From an uncultured Prevotellaceae bacterium (GTDB lineage: Bacteria > Bacteroidota > Bacteroidia > Bacteroidales > Bacteroidaceae): a stretch of 64,000 nt of DNA. The translations under genes and the position numbers were made by a program. Under the pieces are notes generated by a model. That model did no database searches and was not told the origin of the DNA. It saw only the letters and a program-made list of their open reading frames with translations. Below are positions 18,296-28,657 of this stretch, one piece after another. The stretch spans positions 25,793 through 89,792 of the forward strand of contig OMWI01000020.1 of the NCBI GenBank assembly GCA_900314715.1. Direction: 5' to 3'. Every line of letters starts with the position of its first letter. Positions within the stretch are counted from its first letter, which is position 1.

Positions 18296-18383
18296 TAGTA
18301 CATAGTGCATGTACTAAACGTACATTGACGATGTACGAATCGTACATGGCCCATGTACGAATGGTACAAAGCCCTTATACGAA
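18296..18383. repeat. 22-base periodic dyad array 3 (four units, GTAC type)
   Basis: Units start at 18296, 18318, 18340 and 18362. Here the dyad is GTACAT-N5-ATGTAC; the third is a perfect odd palindrome, CGTACATGGCCCATGTACG. The period is the same as the other arrays but the sequence differs. Upstream, GGGCA/TGCCC at 18250-18275 is a weak hairpin that may end the GH3 message. Nothing else is visible in 18193-18454. Confidence 0.75.
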
Positions 18384-18454
18384 ATCATTCTTATATTTTT
18401 AGCGAATATGAAAGATAGCTAAACAAACTTTTAATAACTAATATATTAATAAAA

Positions 18455-21400
18455 ATGAGACATCATATCATTCGAACATTTGTCGTATTGGCGATGTGTT
18501 TGTTATCAACCGTTGCCAAAGGAGAAGACATGGCGGGATATTTATTTGCCTATTTTCGTGGTAATGCTACGACACAAGAGCATTTATTCTATGCATTCTC
18601 TTCCGACGGATTGAATTATACGCCAATCAATGGAGGTAATGCCGTTGTCAATTTCTCGGGCATTTCCGTTACTGGAAATATCCGCGACCCATTTGTGTTA
18701 CGTGGCGAAGACGGTACTTTCTATATGGTTTGTACAGACATGAGAAGTTCAAACGGATGGGATAGTAACCGTGGAATCGTTATGTCGAAGTCTACCGATT
18801 TGGTGAATTGGACACATTCAACGGTTCATTTCCCCACAAAATATGCTGGTACAGACTGGGCAAATGTTACTCACGTATGGGCTCCCGAAGTTATCTATGA
18901 CCGCGCCGTGGGTAAGTATATGGTGTATTTTGCATTAAAGACTGGCAATAATGCACCCGCCCCTTACGACAAGCAATACTACTGCTATGCCAATTCTAAT
19001 TTCACCGACTTAGAGGGTGAACCAACACATCTATATGATCGTGGTTCTGCCACCATCGACTTAACCATTGCGTATAATGATGAAGATTGTCTTTACCATG
19101 GTTTTTACAAGAATGAGGGTGCTGGTGGCATTTGTCACATAACGTGTAGTAGTTTGACGGCAGCAAATGGTGCAGCAACTGGAAGTCAATGGAGTACACC
19201 TTCTGGAACGGTTCAGCAGACATCGGAAGCCGTAGAAGGACCGAGCATATTCAAACGTATCAGTGATGGCAAATGGATATTGGGTTATGATTGCTATGCT
19301 GCCAATCCCGCTCATTTCCAATTGTGTGAGGTGAGCAACAATTTCACCACATTCACCAAATGGGGCGATTGTGCCAATCATGGTGCATTTACCCCTCGAC
19401 ATGGTTCTATTATTCCGCTTACTAATACTGAACTTTACGACCTTGACATAGCCTTTGGAGGTGCCTCTGATTTATCGGCTTTAAAATCAGAATTGCAAAA
19501 AGAACTGACACTTGCCTCCACATTTGGTCTATCCATGACGGAAGAACAAGATGTATATAACAACACAAAAGCTAATCGACTACAAATTCAGAATGCCATC
19601 AACAACTTGAAGGTAAAAGAATACAACTATGTCTCAACGAATTATACATACGATGCATCTATGTTGCTCGGAAATCCTGCAACGAATAATATCGTAACGA
19701 ATTCAAGTCAACATTGGGACGGAACGAATGGTTCCACATATTTCGAACAGTCTGGTAGTTCTTGGGGGGCATCTTCTTGGACATCATCAATGACCTATAC
19801 CACAAACTTACCTGTTGGAGAATACGTATTCCGCGTAGCTTGTCGTGCTGCATCAAACGTAACTGGAACTATTTCAGGTAATGGTTCGACGGCTATCATC
19901 CCCGCTAATGGTGATGTGGGATATGGTATTACTACTACAGGAGTTACAAGTTTCTCATCAAGCGATACTTTCACCAATGGCAATAATGGTCGTGGATGGG
20001 AATGGCGATATATTCCCGTCAGCGTGACAGGGTCTTCCAAAGAGATTACTTTTACCATCTCTGCATCAACTAACACTATCCATCAATGGTATAGTGTAAC
20101 CAATATTGCATTATTATCTAAGGGTTACGTAGCGCCAGAAGTGGTCTCAGACGAACAAAATAGTACCACAACAAGAACGCAAGTGACAACCAACGTGAAT
20201 ATCACTACAGCCATAGACTATAAGATTACCGGAGCAACACCATTCACCACAACTGGTAGCATCAACATTGCGAATGACAATGCTACGGTTATTTTTTCAA
20301 GCGTGAAACCGAGTGCTGTCATCAATTCATGGCTTCCCTATATTAAGATTAATGGTTCTACGGCTGTCAACGGAACGAATTGCCAAGTGAAAATTTATGG
20401 AGATGGAACCATCATTCTGCCACATGGCGACTCTTTCTATCCTCTGGTAGTATATCAAGGAAATGAGTGGACAGGTATAGCTAACAACAAATATTATCCG
20501 AAGACGAAATACAACCTTGCAGGAACAACGTTCGACAATAGTATTCGGTCGTTTACTTTAAGACGTGGATATAGTGTTTGTCTCTCGGCAAAAGCCAACG
20601 GATTGGGATATAGTCGTATATGGGTGGCAGACACGAGGAACATCAAAGTAGACTTGGCTGGTACTCCTCTTGACGGAACAGCATCGTTTATCCGCATCAA
20701 CAAATGGAATGACACATCCAAAAAGGGATGGGCAGGCGGACAAGCAACGCAGAACAACTTACTTAACACCACTTGGTACTACAATTGGAATGACAACGGA
20801 GAACTTAATTCCGCAGACCGTGAATATGTAGGCATACGCCAACAACCATGGTGGCCTAATCCCGACCAAGCGAGTTCCAACACATTGGGATATAATGAGT
20901 TTGACAATACCGTGGAAGACTCATATAAGAAATTAGTGGAGATTGCAGGTAGTTCTGACGAAGATGCTATTGTCAATGCCGCAGTAGACCGTTGGACTGA
21001 CCTTCTTGTTACGGGCAAACGTCTGGGTTCTCCATGTGTATCTAACTGGAATAACAATTTCTCAGGTGGTATGTTGGAGAAATTCATCAACAAATTAGAG
21101 GAAAGAGGATACCGCTGTGACTTCATCGTAACACATTGCTATTGGTATAATGATTGGAGCACGTGGAAGTCGTGGCTCAACGACATGCATAATCTCTTCC
21201 CTGGGCGACAAATCTGGATTACCGAGATGAACTATGGTGCCAACTGGACAGGATGGCCAGGAAGCAACACAAGTGCTTCTTCAAGTAATTACAATATTGA
21301 GAAACAACACTTTGCACCCATTATCGATGGTTTGGAAAGTACGGATTACATCGAGCGTTATGCCGTTTACAACGATGTTCAAGAATGTCGATATATGTAC

Positions 21401-23854
21401 AATGCCTACGATGCAAGTCTTAGCAGTACTAATTACCTTACGCCAATGGGTGTTTACTATGCGAATAAGGCTTCGAATATCGGCTATAAAGCATCGTATA
21501 ATACGTATGTACCCAGTACGGTGGCTTATAGCACTAACTTGACTAATCCCGTGTTAAGTTCTGTCTTAATCAATAGCCAATCAGATGAAACAACGGTCAA
21601 ATGGACGGATTCCAATGGCGAGTATATTAAAATAATGTACGTAGAAAAACAGGTTAATGGTTCATGGACGGTCGTTCATACTTTCACGGACATCTATCCA
21701 GAGAGTGAAACTCATAACTATGAGGCGGTTGTCAATGGCAGCGACGGAGGTACGTTCCGCATTCATACCGTTGACAGATGTAACGGTGACCATTACTCTG
21801 GCGAATTGTCTTCCGTTACCGTAGAAGACAAGGTGGGAAGCAAAGTTACATTTAACAACATCACTTATTATCTTGGAGGAAACATCATTGCCAATGGTGA
21901 TTTCAATTATGGATGGAACGGATGGACAGATGGCACAGGAAACAATGCGCCAGCTAAGGCGAAAATGGAAATCATTCCCGTGGCAGGTACAGACAATGGG
22001 ACTTATTTGCGTTCATACGGTAATACGGGTGCGGATGGCGATTGTTCTTTGAAAGGATTGTTTACCATTGCTAAGAACACCAACTATCAATTCTCGGTTT
22101 GGCATAAGGACAATGGCGGTGGCTGGCAGAAAGGTAGCCTCTCTACTGATGGTAATAATGAATCTTCTGAAGTATTAAACCTCTCAAAATCTACTGATTG
22201 GACAAAAGAGAGTACGATGTTTGCCAGTGGCTCTTATCAGCAATTTATTCTCAAATATCGATGGTTAGACAAAACTGCCAAATTTGACAAGTTCGCACTT
22301 CGCAAACTATGCACTACAGAACGTGCGGCATACGACGATGGTTTTTCTCAATTGCAAAATGAAGCAGAAGTATTTAAGGTTTGGAATGCCTCAACCAATG
22401 GATACGTAGACATCAATACGGAATTGACAAACCGAATCAGTTCCGCTTACTCGATGTCACATAACACTACAGCCACAGCAAAAACTCGTTACCAAGCAGC
22501 AGAGAACGCTCTGCAAGAGGCATTTGACGGAGTGAAAACCAAGAAGACACTTGATTCTTTATTGGTATTGGCAAACACCGTCTTGGAAGAAGCACACCCT
22601 GCATATTCCACATTGCAAACGGCGATTGACAATGCCACTTCCGCAAATACAGTTTCTGCATACACAACAGCACTCGAAGGGTTGCGAAACGCATTAAATG
22701 ATTATCTCGTATGGGCAGACAAAACCTCATTGATTCAAAATCCCACATTCACGGCATCAACAGGATGGACAACAAAGGCTGGTTCTTATACTGGAGGAGA
22801 CCAGCGTCTCAATAACATTTGGGGTAAAACATGTTGGAATGCGTGGTGGAGCACAGCCAATGCTGGTACGATGGAAGTGAAACAGACACTCACCAATTTG
22901 CCTATGGGCTATTATAGCATGTCATGTGTAGCAACAACCCAACCATTCTGCATCACAGATCAACACGGATATATCACAGGAACAAATGCAACGGAGACTA
23001 CTCCCACTCTAACCTTCGAGAGATTCGATGCACCAGGAATCACGAACGATGATGTATGGGAGTCACTTGCCACAAAACCCGTTTGGGTGGACGATGATGG
23101 TTCGTTAACCATTGGATTCATTGGTTCCAAAGAGGGTAAAGAAACGTCTAATCCCGTTTACTCAGATAACCGAGAGGGCTGGTGGTGCGCAACAGACTTT
23201 AAACTCTATTATTCTCCTGTCTATCGCCGAACCGATATGGAAGGACAATGGGGAACTGTTTGCTTACCATTTGCAGCAAAGGCGGATAATGGTGTAACAC
23301 TCTATGAAATTGCTGGTATCAATCTTCGTAATACGCAAATATTCTTAAATGAGGTGAACGAAATCACTCCTGGCATTCCATACATCTTCTATACGGAAAA
23401 TGAAACTGCCAATTTCTATGGTACGAATGGAGATATTATTTCAGACGTATCCAATGGAAATAACGGTCTTGTTGGTATATTCAAGAATAGCAAAGACTTG
23501 GTGAAGAACGGGGATTATGTATTGACAAACAACAAATGGAACAAGGTGAAAGATACGGAAACCCTCGAGTTAGGTAATTATCATGCCTATATCCCCAACC
23601 TTTCTGCCATAAGCGTGATGAATGGCACTCCTTCAAATCTCAAGCGAATAGATGTCGTAAGTTATGATAAGTTGCTCAGAGGCGATATCAACTTAGATGG
23701 AGAAGTCAATATCACGGATGTGGTATGTCTTGTCAACAAGGTGTTACAACAAGAAGCTGAAGATATTCACCTTCTGATAGATGACCTCAATGAAGATGGC
23801 AATGTAAATATTACGGATGTTATTATCCTTGTCGAACTGATAACTGACAATTAG
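18455..23854 (+). CDS. Giant multimodular glycoside hydrolase: GH43-like, GH128-like, carbohydrate-binding modules and a C-terminal dockerin
   Basis: 1799 residues with a signal peptide (VVLAMCLLSTVAKG). Residues 25-345: GH43-type propeller with candidate catalytic acids Asp in GNIRDPFVL near 74, Asp in ATIDLTIAYND near 200 and Glu in EAVEGPSIFK near 265. About 390-555: beta-sandwich binding-like module (GWEWRYIPVSVT). About 560-715: beta module. About 715-1040: Asl1/GH128-like barrel, with HCYWYND and the typical strand WITEMNYGANW near 920 carrying the presumed catalytic Glu. About 1140-1290 and 1430-1590: further binding-like modules separated by a helical stretch. About 1600-1735: the LCLPF-type beta module also found in the proteins at 33.8 and 39.3 kb. 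Residues 1742-1799: a type I dockerin with two Ca-binding repeats, GDINLDGEVNITD and DLNEDGNVNITD. Likely extracellular or surface-attached; substrates may be arabinoxylan and beta-1,3-glucan. Domain limits are approximate. Confidence 0.8.
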   Translation: MRHHIIRTFVVLAMCLLSTVAKGEDMAGYLFAYFRGNATTQEHLFYAFSSDGLNYTPINGGNAVVNFSGISVTGNIRDPFVLRGEDGTFYMVCTDMRSSNGWDSNRGIVMSKSTDLVNWTHSTVHFPTKYAGTDWANVTHVWAPEVIYDRAVGKYMVYFALKTGNNAPAPYDKQYYCYANSNFTDLEGEPTHLYDRGSATIDLTIAYNDEDCLYHGFYKNEGAGGICHITCSSLTAANGAATGSQWSTPSGTVQQTSEAVEGPSIFKRISDGKWILGYDCYAANPAHFQLCEVSNNFTTFTKWGDCANHGAFTPRHGSIIPLTNTELYDLDIAFGGASDLSALKSELQKELTLASTFGLSMTEEQDVYNNTKANRLQIQNAINNLKVKEYNYVSTNYTYDASMLLGNPATNNIVTNSSQHWDGTNGSTYFEQSGSSWGASSWTSSMTYTTNLPVGEYVFRVACRAASNVTGTISGNGSTAIIPANGDVGYGITTTGVTSFSSSDTFTNGNNGRGWEWRYIPVSVTGSSKEITFTISASTNTIHQWYSVTNIALLSKGYVAPEVVSDEQNSTTTRTQVTTNVNITTAIDYKITGATPFTTTGSINIANDNATVIFSSVKPSAVINSWLPYIKINGSTAVNGTNCQVKIYGDGTIILPHGDSFYPLVVYQGNEWTGIANNKYYPKTKYNLAGTTFDNSIRSFTLRRGYSVCLSAKANGLGYSRIWVADTRNIKVDLAGTPLDGTASFIRINKWNDTSKKGWAGGQATQNNLLNTTWYYNWNDNGELNSADREYVGIRQQPWWPNPDQASSNTLGYNEFDNTVEDSYKKLVEIAGSSDEDAIVNAAVDRWTDLLVTGKRLGSPCVSNWNNNFSGGMLEKFINKLEERGYRCDFIVTHCYWYNDWSTWKSWLNDMHNLFPGRQIWITEMNYGANWTGWPGSNTSASSSNYNIEKQHFAPIIDGLESTDYIERYAVYNDVQECRYMYNAYDASLSSTNYLTPMGVYYANKASNIGYKASYNTYVPSTVAYSTNLTNPVLSSVLINSQSDETTVKWTDSNGEYIKIMYVEKQVNGSWTVVHTFTDIYPESETHNYEAVVNGSDGGTFRIHTVDRCNGDHYSGELSSVTVEDKVGSKVTFNNITYYLGGNIIANGDFNYGWNGWTDGTGNNAPAKAKMEIIPVAGTDNGTYLRSYGNTGADGDCSLKGLFTIAKNTNYQFSVWHKDNGGGWQKGSLSTDGNNESSEVLNLSKSTDWTKESTMFASGSYQQFILKYRWLDKTAKFDKFALRKLCTTERAAYDDGFSQLQNEAEVFKVWNASTNGYVDINTELTNRISSAYSMSHNTTATAKTRYQAAENALQEAFDGVKTKKTLDSLLVLANTVLEEAHPAYSTLQTAIDNATSANTVSAYTTALEGLRNALNDYLVWADKTSLIQNPTFTASTGWTTKAGSYTGGDQRLNNIWGKTCWNAWWSTANAGTMEVKQTLTNLPMGYYSMSCVATTQPFCITDQHGYITGTNATETTPTLTFERFDAPGITNDDVWESLATKPVWVDDDGSLTIGFIGSKEGKETSNPVYSDNREGWWCATDFKLYYSPVYRRTDMEGQWGTVCLPFAAKADNGVTLYEIAGINLRNTQIFLNEVNEITPGIPYIFYTENETANFYGTNGDIISDVSNGNNGLVGIFKNSKDLVKNGDYVLTNNKWNKVKDTETLELGNYHAYIPNLSAISVMNGTPSNLKRIDVVSYDKLLRGDINLDGEVNITDVVCLVNKVLQQEAEDIHLLIDDLNEDGNVNITDVIILVELITDN

Positions 23855-23943
23855 TCGTATCATACCGACATGATGTCATGATTCTACCATGGGCACAGCA
23901 TTTGAAGGCTGAAAGATAGAATAAAAAAGAAAGGAGAATTATC

Positions 23944-26451
23944 ATGACATTCGACAAATTTACAATCAAGGCACAGGAAGCCGTACAAGAAGCAATCAAC
24001 ACGGCACAACGTTCTGGTCAACAGACGATTGAGCCTACGCATTTGCTTGCCGGAATCATGTCTAAAGGAAAGGACATTGTCAACTTCATCTTCCAAAAGT
24101 TAGGAGTAAACGGTGGACAAATCGAAACGTTGATTCAACAAGAAATCGCCCACTTACCTCGTGTAACAGGCGGTGAACCGTATTTCAGCAACGCCACTTC
24201 CCAAATCTTGCAACGCTCGGTTGACATCTCGCAAAAGATGGGCGATGAGTTTGTTAGCATCGAACCCATTCTCTTAGCAATGCTTGAGAGCAACAGTACC
24301 GTTGGAAGAATCTTAAAAGATGCTGGTTGCAACGACAAGGATATGCGAAAGGCCATCAACGACCTGCGTCAAGGCGGAAAGGTACAATCGCAATCGGGTG
24401 ATGAGAACTACCAGGCATTATCCAAATATGCCAAGAACTTGGTGGAAGACGCTCGTTCTGGCAAACTGGATCCTGTCATCGGACGAGATGAGGAAATCAG
24501 ACGGGTATTGCAAATCCTGTCAAGACGAACCAAGAACAACCCTATATTAATAGGTGAACCAGGTACGGGAAAGACCGCCATCGTAGAAGGATTGGCTCAA
24601 CGTATCGTCAGAGGTGATGTTCCTGAGAACTTAAAGGATAAGCAATTGTTCTCACTCGACATGGGAGCCTTGCTCGCTGGTGCCAAATACAAGGGTGAAT
24701 TTGAAGAGCGATTGAAAGGAGTGGTGAAGGAAGTGACCTCCTCAAATGGAGAAATCATCCTTTTCATCGATGAAATTCACACATTGGTTGGTGCTGGTGG
24801 CGGTGAAGGTGCAATGGATGCAGCCAATATCCTCAAGCCTGCATTGGCAAGAGGCGAGTTGAGAGCCATCGGTGCAACGACACTCAATGAATACCAAAAG
24901 TACTTCGAGAAAGACAAGGCACTTGAACGTCGTTTCCAAACGGTGATGGTAGATGAACCTGATGAGTTATCGGCCATTTCCATTCTTCGTGGATTAAAAG
25001 AACGATACGAGAATCACCACAAGGTGCGTATTCAAGACGATGCATGTATCGCAGCCGTCAAATTATCCGAACGTTATATCTCTGACCGTTTCTTACCCGA
25101 CAAAGCCATCGACTTGATGGATGAAGCTGCCGCTAAATTAAGAATGGAAAGAGACAGCGTGCCAGAGGAATTGGACGACATTACGCGTCAATTGAAACAA
25201 TTGGAGATTGAGCGCGAAGCCATCAAGCGCGAGAACGATGTGCCCAAGATAGAACAACTCGACAAAGACATTGCCGAACTGAAGGACAAGGAAAGGCAAT
25301 TCCGAGCCAAATGGGAAAGCGAGAAAGCACTGGTGAACAAAATCCAACAAGACAAGTTGGAAATGGAGAACTTACGCTTTGAAGCTGACAGAGCCGAACG
25401 AGAAGGAAACTACGAGAAAGTAGCAGAAATCAGGTATGGTAAGTTGCAAGCCTTGCAAAGCGACATTGACAATATCCAAAAGCAATTGAAAGATGCCCAA
25501 GGTGGCGAAGGAATGGTCAGGGAAGAAGTGACCGAAGACGATATTGCAGAGGTTGTTAGCAGATGGACGGGCATTCCCGTATCGAGAATGATGCAAAGTG
25601 AGCGCGAAAAACTCTTGCATTTGGAAGACGAACTTCACAAACGAGTAATCGGACAGGATGATGCCATCAGGTCTATCTCTGATGCCGTGCGTCGTTCAAG
25701 AGCAGGATTGCAAGACCCCAAACGCCCTATCGCTTCATTCATTTTCTTAGGTACTACGGGTGTAGGTAAGACTGAATTGGCTAAGGCATTGGCTGAATAT
25801 CTGTTCAACGACGAGACTATGATGACTCGTATCGACATGAGCGAATACCAAGAGAAATACAGTGTGTCTCGATTGATTGGTGCGCCTCCAGGATACGTAG
25901 GATATGATGAAGGTGGACAACTCACTGAGGCTGTGAGACGTAAGCCCTACTCCGTGGTGCTCTTTGATGAAATCGAGAAAGCTCATCCCGATGTATTCAA
26001 TATCTTGTTGCAAGTACTCGACGATGGTAGGTTGACCGACAACAAGGGACGTACAGCCAACTTCAAGAATACAATCATCATCATGACGAGCAATGCCACC
26101 GAAACCATGTTGCATCAAATCATGCGTCCAGAGTTCTTGAATCGTATTGACGAAATCATTACCTTCACTCAACTTACGCAAGAGGAGATTGCCAACATCG
26201 TGGAATTGCAGATGAACAAAGTCAAGAAGATGTTGGAGCCACAAGGATTCACGCTCGAATGGACTCCTGCCGCCATCAGTTACTTATCAAAAGTAGGTTA
26301 CGACCCAGAATTTGGCGCACGTCCAGTAAAGAGAGCCATACAAAACCATGTGCTCAATGAATTGTCGAAGAAGTTGTTAGCAGAAGAGGTAACGCGCGAA
26401 AAGCCGATACGCATCGATGCTGACGCGAATGGATTGACGTTTAGCAATTAA
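23944..26451 (+). CDS. clpB: ATP-dependent disaggregase ClpB with a shortened second ATPase domain
   Basis: An Hsp100 chaperone that extracts polypeptides from aggregates with DnaK. The N-domain is at 1-145; NBD1 has Walker A GEPGTGKTA near 200 and Walker B ILFIDEIHTLVGAG; the coiled-coil M-domain spans about 400-525; NBD2 has Walker A GTTGVGKTEL near 603 and Walker B VLFDEIEKAHPDV. The protein is 835 residues, shorter than the usual 855-865. The missing part is visible: between sensor-1 MTSN and RPEFLNRIDE near 715-730 only ten residues (ATETMLHQIM) remain, where ClpB proteins usually have 30 or more starting LGS. The change is in frame and the rest looks normal. Gene ends at a strong terminator. 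Confidence 0.95.
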   Translation: MTFDKFTIKAQEAVQEAINTAQRSGQQTIEPTHLLAGIMSKGKDIVNFIFQKLGVNGGQIETLIQQEIAHLPRVTGGEPYFSNATSQILQRSVDISQKMGDEFVSIEPILLAMLESNSTVGRILKDAGCNDKDMRKAINDLRQGGKVQSQSGDENYQALSKYAKNLVEDARSGKLDPVIGRDEEIRRVLQILSRRTKNNPILIGEPGTGKTAIVEGLAQRIVRGDVPENLKDKQLFSLDMGALLAGAKYKGEFEERLKGVVKEVTSSNGEIILFIDEIHTLVGAGGGEGAMDAANILKPALARGELRAIGATTLNEYQKYFEKDKALERRFQTVMVDEPDELSAISILRGLKERYENHHKVRIQDDACIAAVKLSERYISDRFLPDKAIDLMDEAAAKLRMERDSVPEELDDITRQLKQLEIEREAIKRENDVPKIEQLDKDIAELKDKERQFRAKWESEKALVNKIQQDKLEMENLRFEADRAEREGNYEKVAEIRYGKLQALQSDIDNIQKQLKDAQGGEGMVREEVTEDDIAEVVSRWTGIPVSRMMQSEREKLLHLEDELHKRVIGQDDAIRSISDAVRRSRAGLQDPKRPIASFIFLGTTGVGKTELAKALAEYLFNDETMMTRIDMSEYQEKYSVSRLIGAPPGYVGYDEGGQLTEAVRRKPYSVVLFDEIEKAHPDVFNILLQVLDDGRLTDNKGRTANFKNTIIIMTSNATETMLHQIMRPEFLNRIDEIITFTQLTQEEIANIVELQMNKVKKMLEPQGFTLEWTPAAISYLSKVGYDPEFGARPVKRAIQNHVLNELSKKLLAEEVTREKPIRIDADANGLTFSN

Positions 26452-26463
26452 AGATAATTAATT

Positions 26464-26524
26464 AGGTAGTGAGGGTATAGTGCTTCTAAATTTCCAAGCC
26501 TCTATACCCTCACTACCTTTTTTT
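26464..26524. terminator. Bidirectional terminator between clpB and the M6 protease gene
   Basis: AGGTAGTGAGGGTATAG (26464-26480) pairs with CTATACCCTCACTACCT (26502-26518), followed by a T-run on the plus strand. The minus strand lacks an equally good T-run. Confidence 0.85.
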
Positions 26525-28637
26525 ATTTCACGAATTTCTTTCCTTGATAAATATAGATGCCATGTGACAACGCATTAAACGAGGTACCTAAGCATTGACC
26601 ATCCAAACTATATACTCGTTTGTCATGATTGCCTTGACTCATTTCTACATCATGAATTCCTGTATCAGTCGACTTGATGACATATACTTCATCCAAGAAG
26701 AATCGTTTATCAGGAATGAAACCAATCTTCGTAATTCCGTTACCAGATATTTCATATTGATAGGTTGTCCATTCCGTATTCGACATGGAAACTACATCCA
26801 CAAAACTATCATCAATATAGATATCCAACCCATTTCCATCCTTACCAAAGGCTGCAGCCTTGAATGTCAAGATAGCATCACCGTTTAAAAAGAACGGGGG
26901 AGAATATACGACCCCAACAACACTGGAATTGCCGAACTTAGCACATTGATCGCCACCATAACATTTAGACGAGTCCCAACCTTCATTATCAGGAAGGAAC
27001 GTTGAAGAAGCCACTTGTCCTGAGAATTGGCCATCGTTTCCGCCTGTACCCTTACACTGGTCAAACGTTTCGGCAAAGATATTACCACCTACAGGAATAG
27101 TATCTTGTTCGGTTTCCGATGGCAACAAGGCAAAATTAAACGAGATAGTACCATCATCGTTTTGCGTGATGTTTCTCAAGCCTTTATTCATATTATACAA
27201 GCCATCGGTATTGACATTATATACCTTTGCGGCAGGTACGGAATGCGTAGTCAAACTATCTCTCGTACCGTATGGATATGTGTCGCCAGCTAAGTCGAAA
27301 ACACTTGAACCCATACGATTGTCTGCATGGAATATAGTAAGTCGTTGATGATCATTAGAGAAATTATCCGTATAGCCATCGACCATTCTAAAGGAACCAA
27401 TCGTATTGATTACATTGTTAATCCAAATCGTCTCATCGTAATCAACATGCAAAACCAACAAGCCTGCTCCATCAAGAGAGTCATCCCATCCTATTGGCTG
27501 TCGGTTCTCCAACAGATAATACTCGTCTTTGCAGTTATCATTATATATAATGTATGCATCGCCATGGTCGCTCAATGCTTTCATCTCCGTAATCGTGGTG
27601 TCTGATTTCAGTTCTATGGGGTCTAACCATCCACAAACCCATTTCTCATAACTCGTATATCCACAAGGACGATAACCATCGCCATTGTAACAACCATAAT
27701 CCATGATGTCCCAACAGTCCATGCCAAAATATCCATCGTCATTGGTATCATACATATCCATGATTCCCATACAATGCGAATATTCATGACAGAGCAAACC
27801 GATACCTGCCAATTTGTTCTCTCCATCCAATTCACAACCGCAGGAATAAGTATCCACCCATACGCCGTCAACTTGTATCTTGCTCTCGCCATCTTCTGTC
27901 ATAGACCATTCGTGGGGCCAAACGGAAGAACTGCCTCCTCCATCGTGCTGTCCCTTACCTGCATAGAGAACATATATCTGTTCTACTTCACCGTCACCAT
28001 CCCAGTCGTAGTCAGCGAAATTCACCAAATCCTCAGCGAGCAACGTTGCTTCCCTAATCATGGCAGTAACACGTTCCAAACCATCTCGTCCAGCGTAATA
28101 ACTACTTTTTTGAGATACTTTTACAGGACCTACCACATCGAAATCCAACTCAAACTGTCCGTTACTTTGCGCCAAGAAATAATCCTTCACACTCCCTTCG
28201 AAGGGATACTCTGAATATCCGATTTCGTTGGCTACCCTACTGAACGTAGAGACATTATGTCCAGCGACAAAAGACCTATCGCTAAACTCCATCAATATCA
28301 TCAAAGCCTTTTTCTTACCTTGATAGATACTTTTGCGTTGTTTGGCTTGAGCGAGATGGGGAGCTTTCGCGCGCTGATGGGAACGACGCATCCGCACTTT
28401 ACTTTGCAATTCGCTTGCATCAATACGTTCATACGTTTCCGCATTTTCGCTTTTCACATAGCGTACTCCGTCTGCCGATTCCCAATAATGAAGCGACTCA
28501 TCACCTTTCAATTGGGCTTGCACAAATGTTCCGTCAACCAATGGTATTTTTTTCCAATTACCTAAACGTACTGGAATGGCATTGACCAATACTGCCGTCA
28601 ATACCAATGTCATCAAAAAAGCAATCCTTTTAATCAT
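26523..28637 (-). CDS. Secreted M6-family (immune inhibitor A-like) zinc metalloprotease with C-terminal tail
   Basis: A secreted peptidase. From the ATG at 28637 it opens MIKRIAFLMTLVLTAVLVNA, a good signal peptide. A longer frame to 28688 would include the promoter, so 28637 is preferred. The catalytic motif HEYSH lies in LLCHEYSHCMGIMDMYD (about residue 280 of 704), with the M6-typical DCWDIMDYG shortly after. A beta-sandwich follows from about 525, and the last 28 residues form the tail VYSLDGQ...GIYIYQGKKFVK shared with the large proteins at 33.8-40.7 kb, presumably a sorting or anchoring signal. M6 relatives cleave host or matrix proteins; the target here is unknown. Confidence 0.85.
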   Translation of the reverse strand: MIKRIAFLMTLVLTAVLVNAIPVRLGNWKKIPLVDGTFVQAQLKGDESLHYWESADGVRYVKSENAETYERIDASELQSKVRMRRSHQRAKAPHLAQAKQRKSIYQGKKKALMILMEFSDRSFVAGHNVSTFSRVANEIGYSEYPFEGSVKDYFLAQSNGQFELDFDVVGPVKVSQKSSYYAGRDGLERVTAMIREATLLAEDLVNFADYDWDGDGEVEQIYVLYAGKGQHDGGGSSSVWPHEWSMTEDGESKIQVDGVWVDTYSCGCELDGENKLAGIGLLCHEYSHCMGIMDMYDTNDDGYFGMDCWDIMDYGCYNGDGYRPCGYTSYEKWVCGWLDPIELKSDTTITEMKALSDHGDAYIIYNDNCKDEYYLLENRQPIGWDDSLDGAGLLVLHVDYDETIWINNVINTIGSFRMVDGYTDNFSNDHQRLTIFHADNRMGSSVFDLAGDTYPYGTRDSLTTHSVPAAKVYNVNTDGLYNMNKGLRNITQNDDGTISFNFALLPSETEQDTIPVGGNIFAETFDQCKGTGGNDGQFSGQVASSTFLPDNEGWDSSKCYGGDQCAKFGNSSVVGVVYSPPFFLNGDAILTFKAAAFGKDGNGLDIYIDDSFVDVVSMSNTEWTTYQYEISGNGITKIGFIPDKRFFLDEVYVIKSTDTGIHDVEMSQGNHDKRVYSLDGQCLGTSFNALSHGIYIYQGKKFVK

Positions 28638-28657
28638 TAGTTCATTTTTTAATTGGG

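Noticed and set aside
18455-23854. Cellulosome locus
   Set aside because: Only one dockerin and no cohesin or scaffoldin in the window; the term would overstate the evidence.
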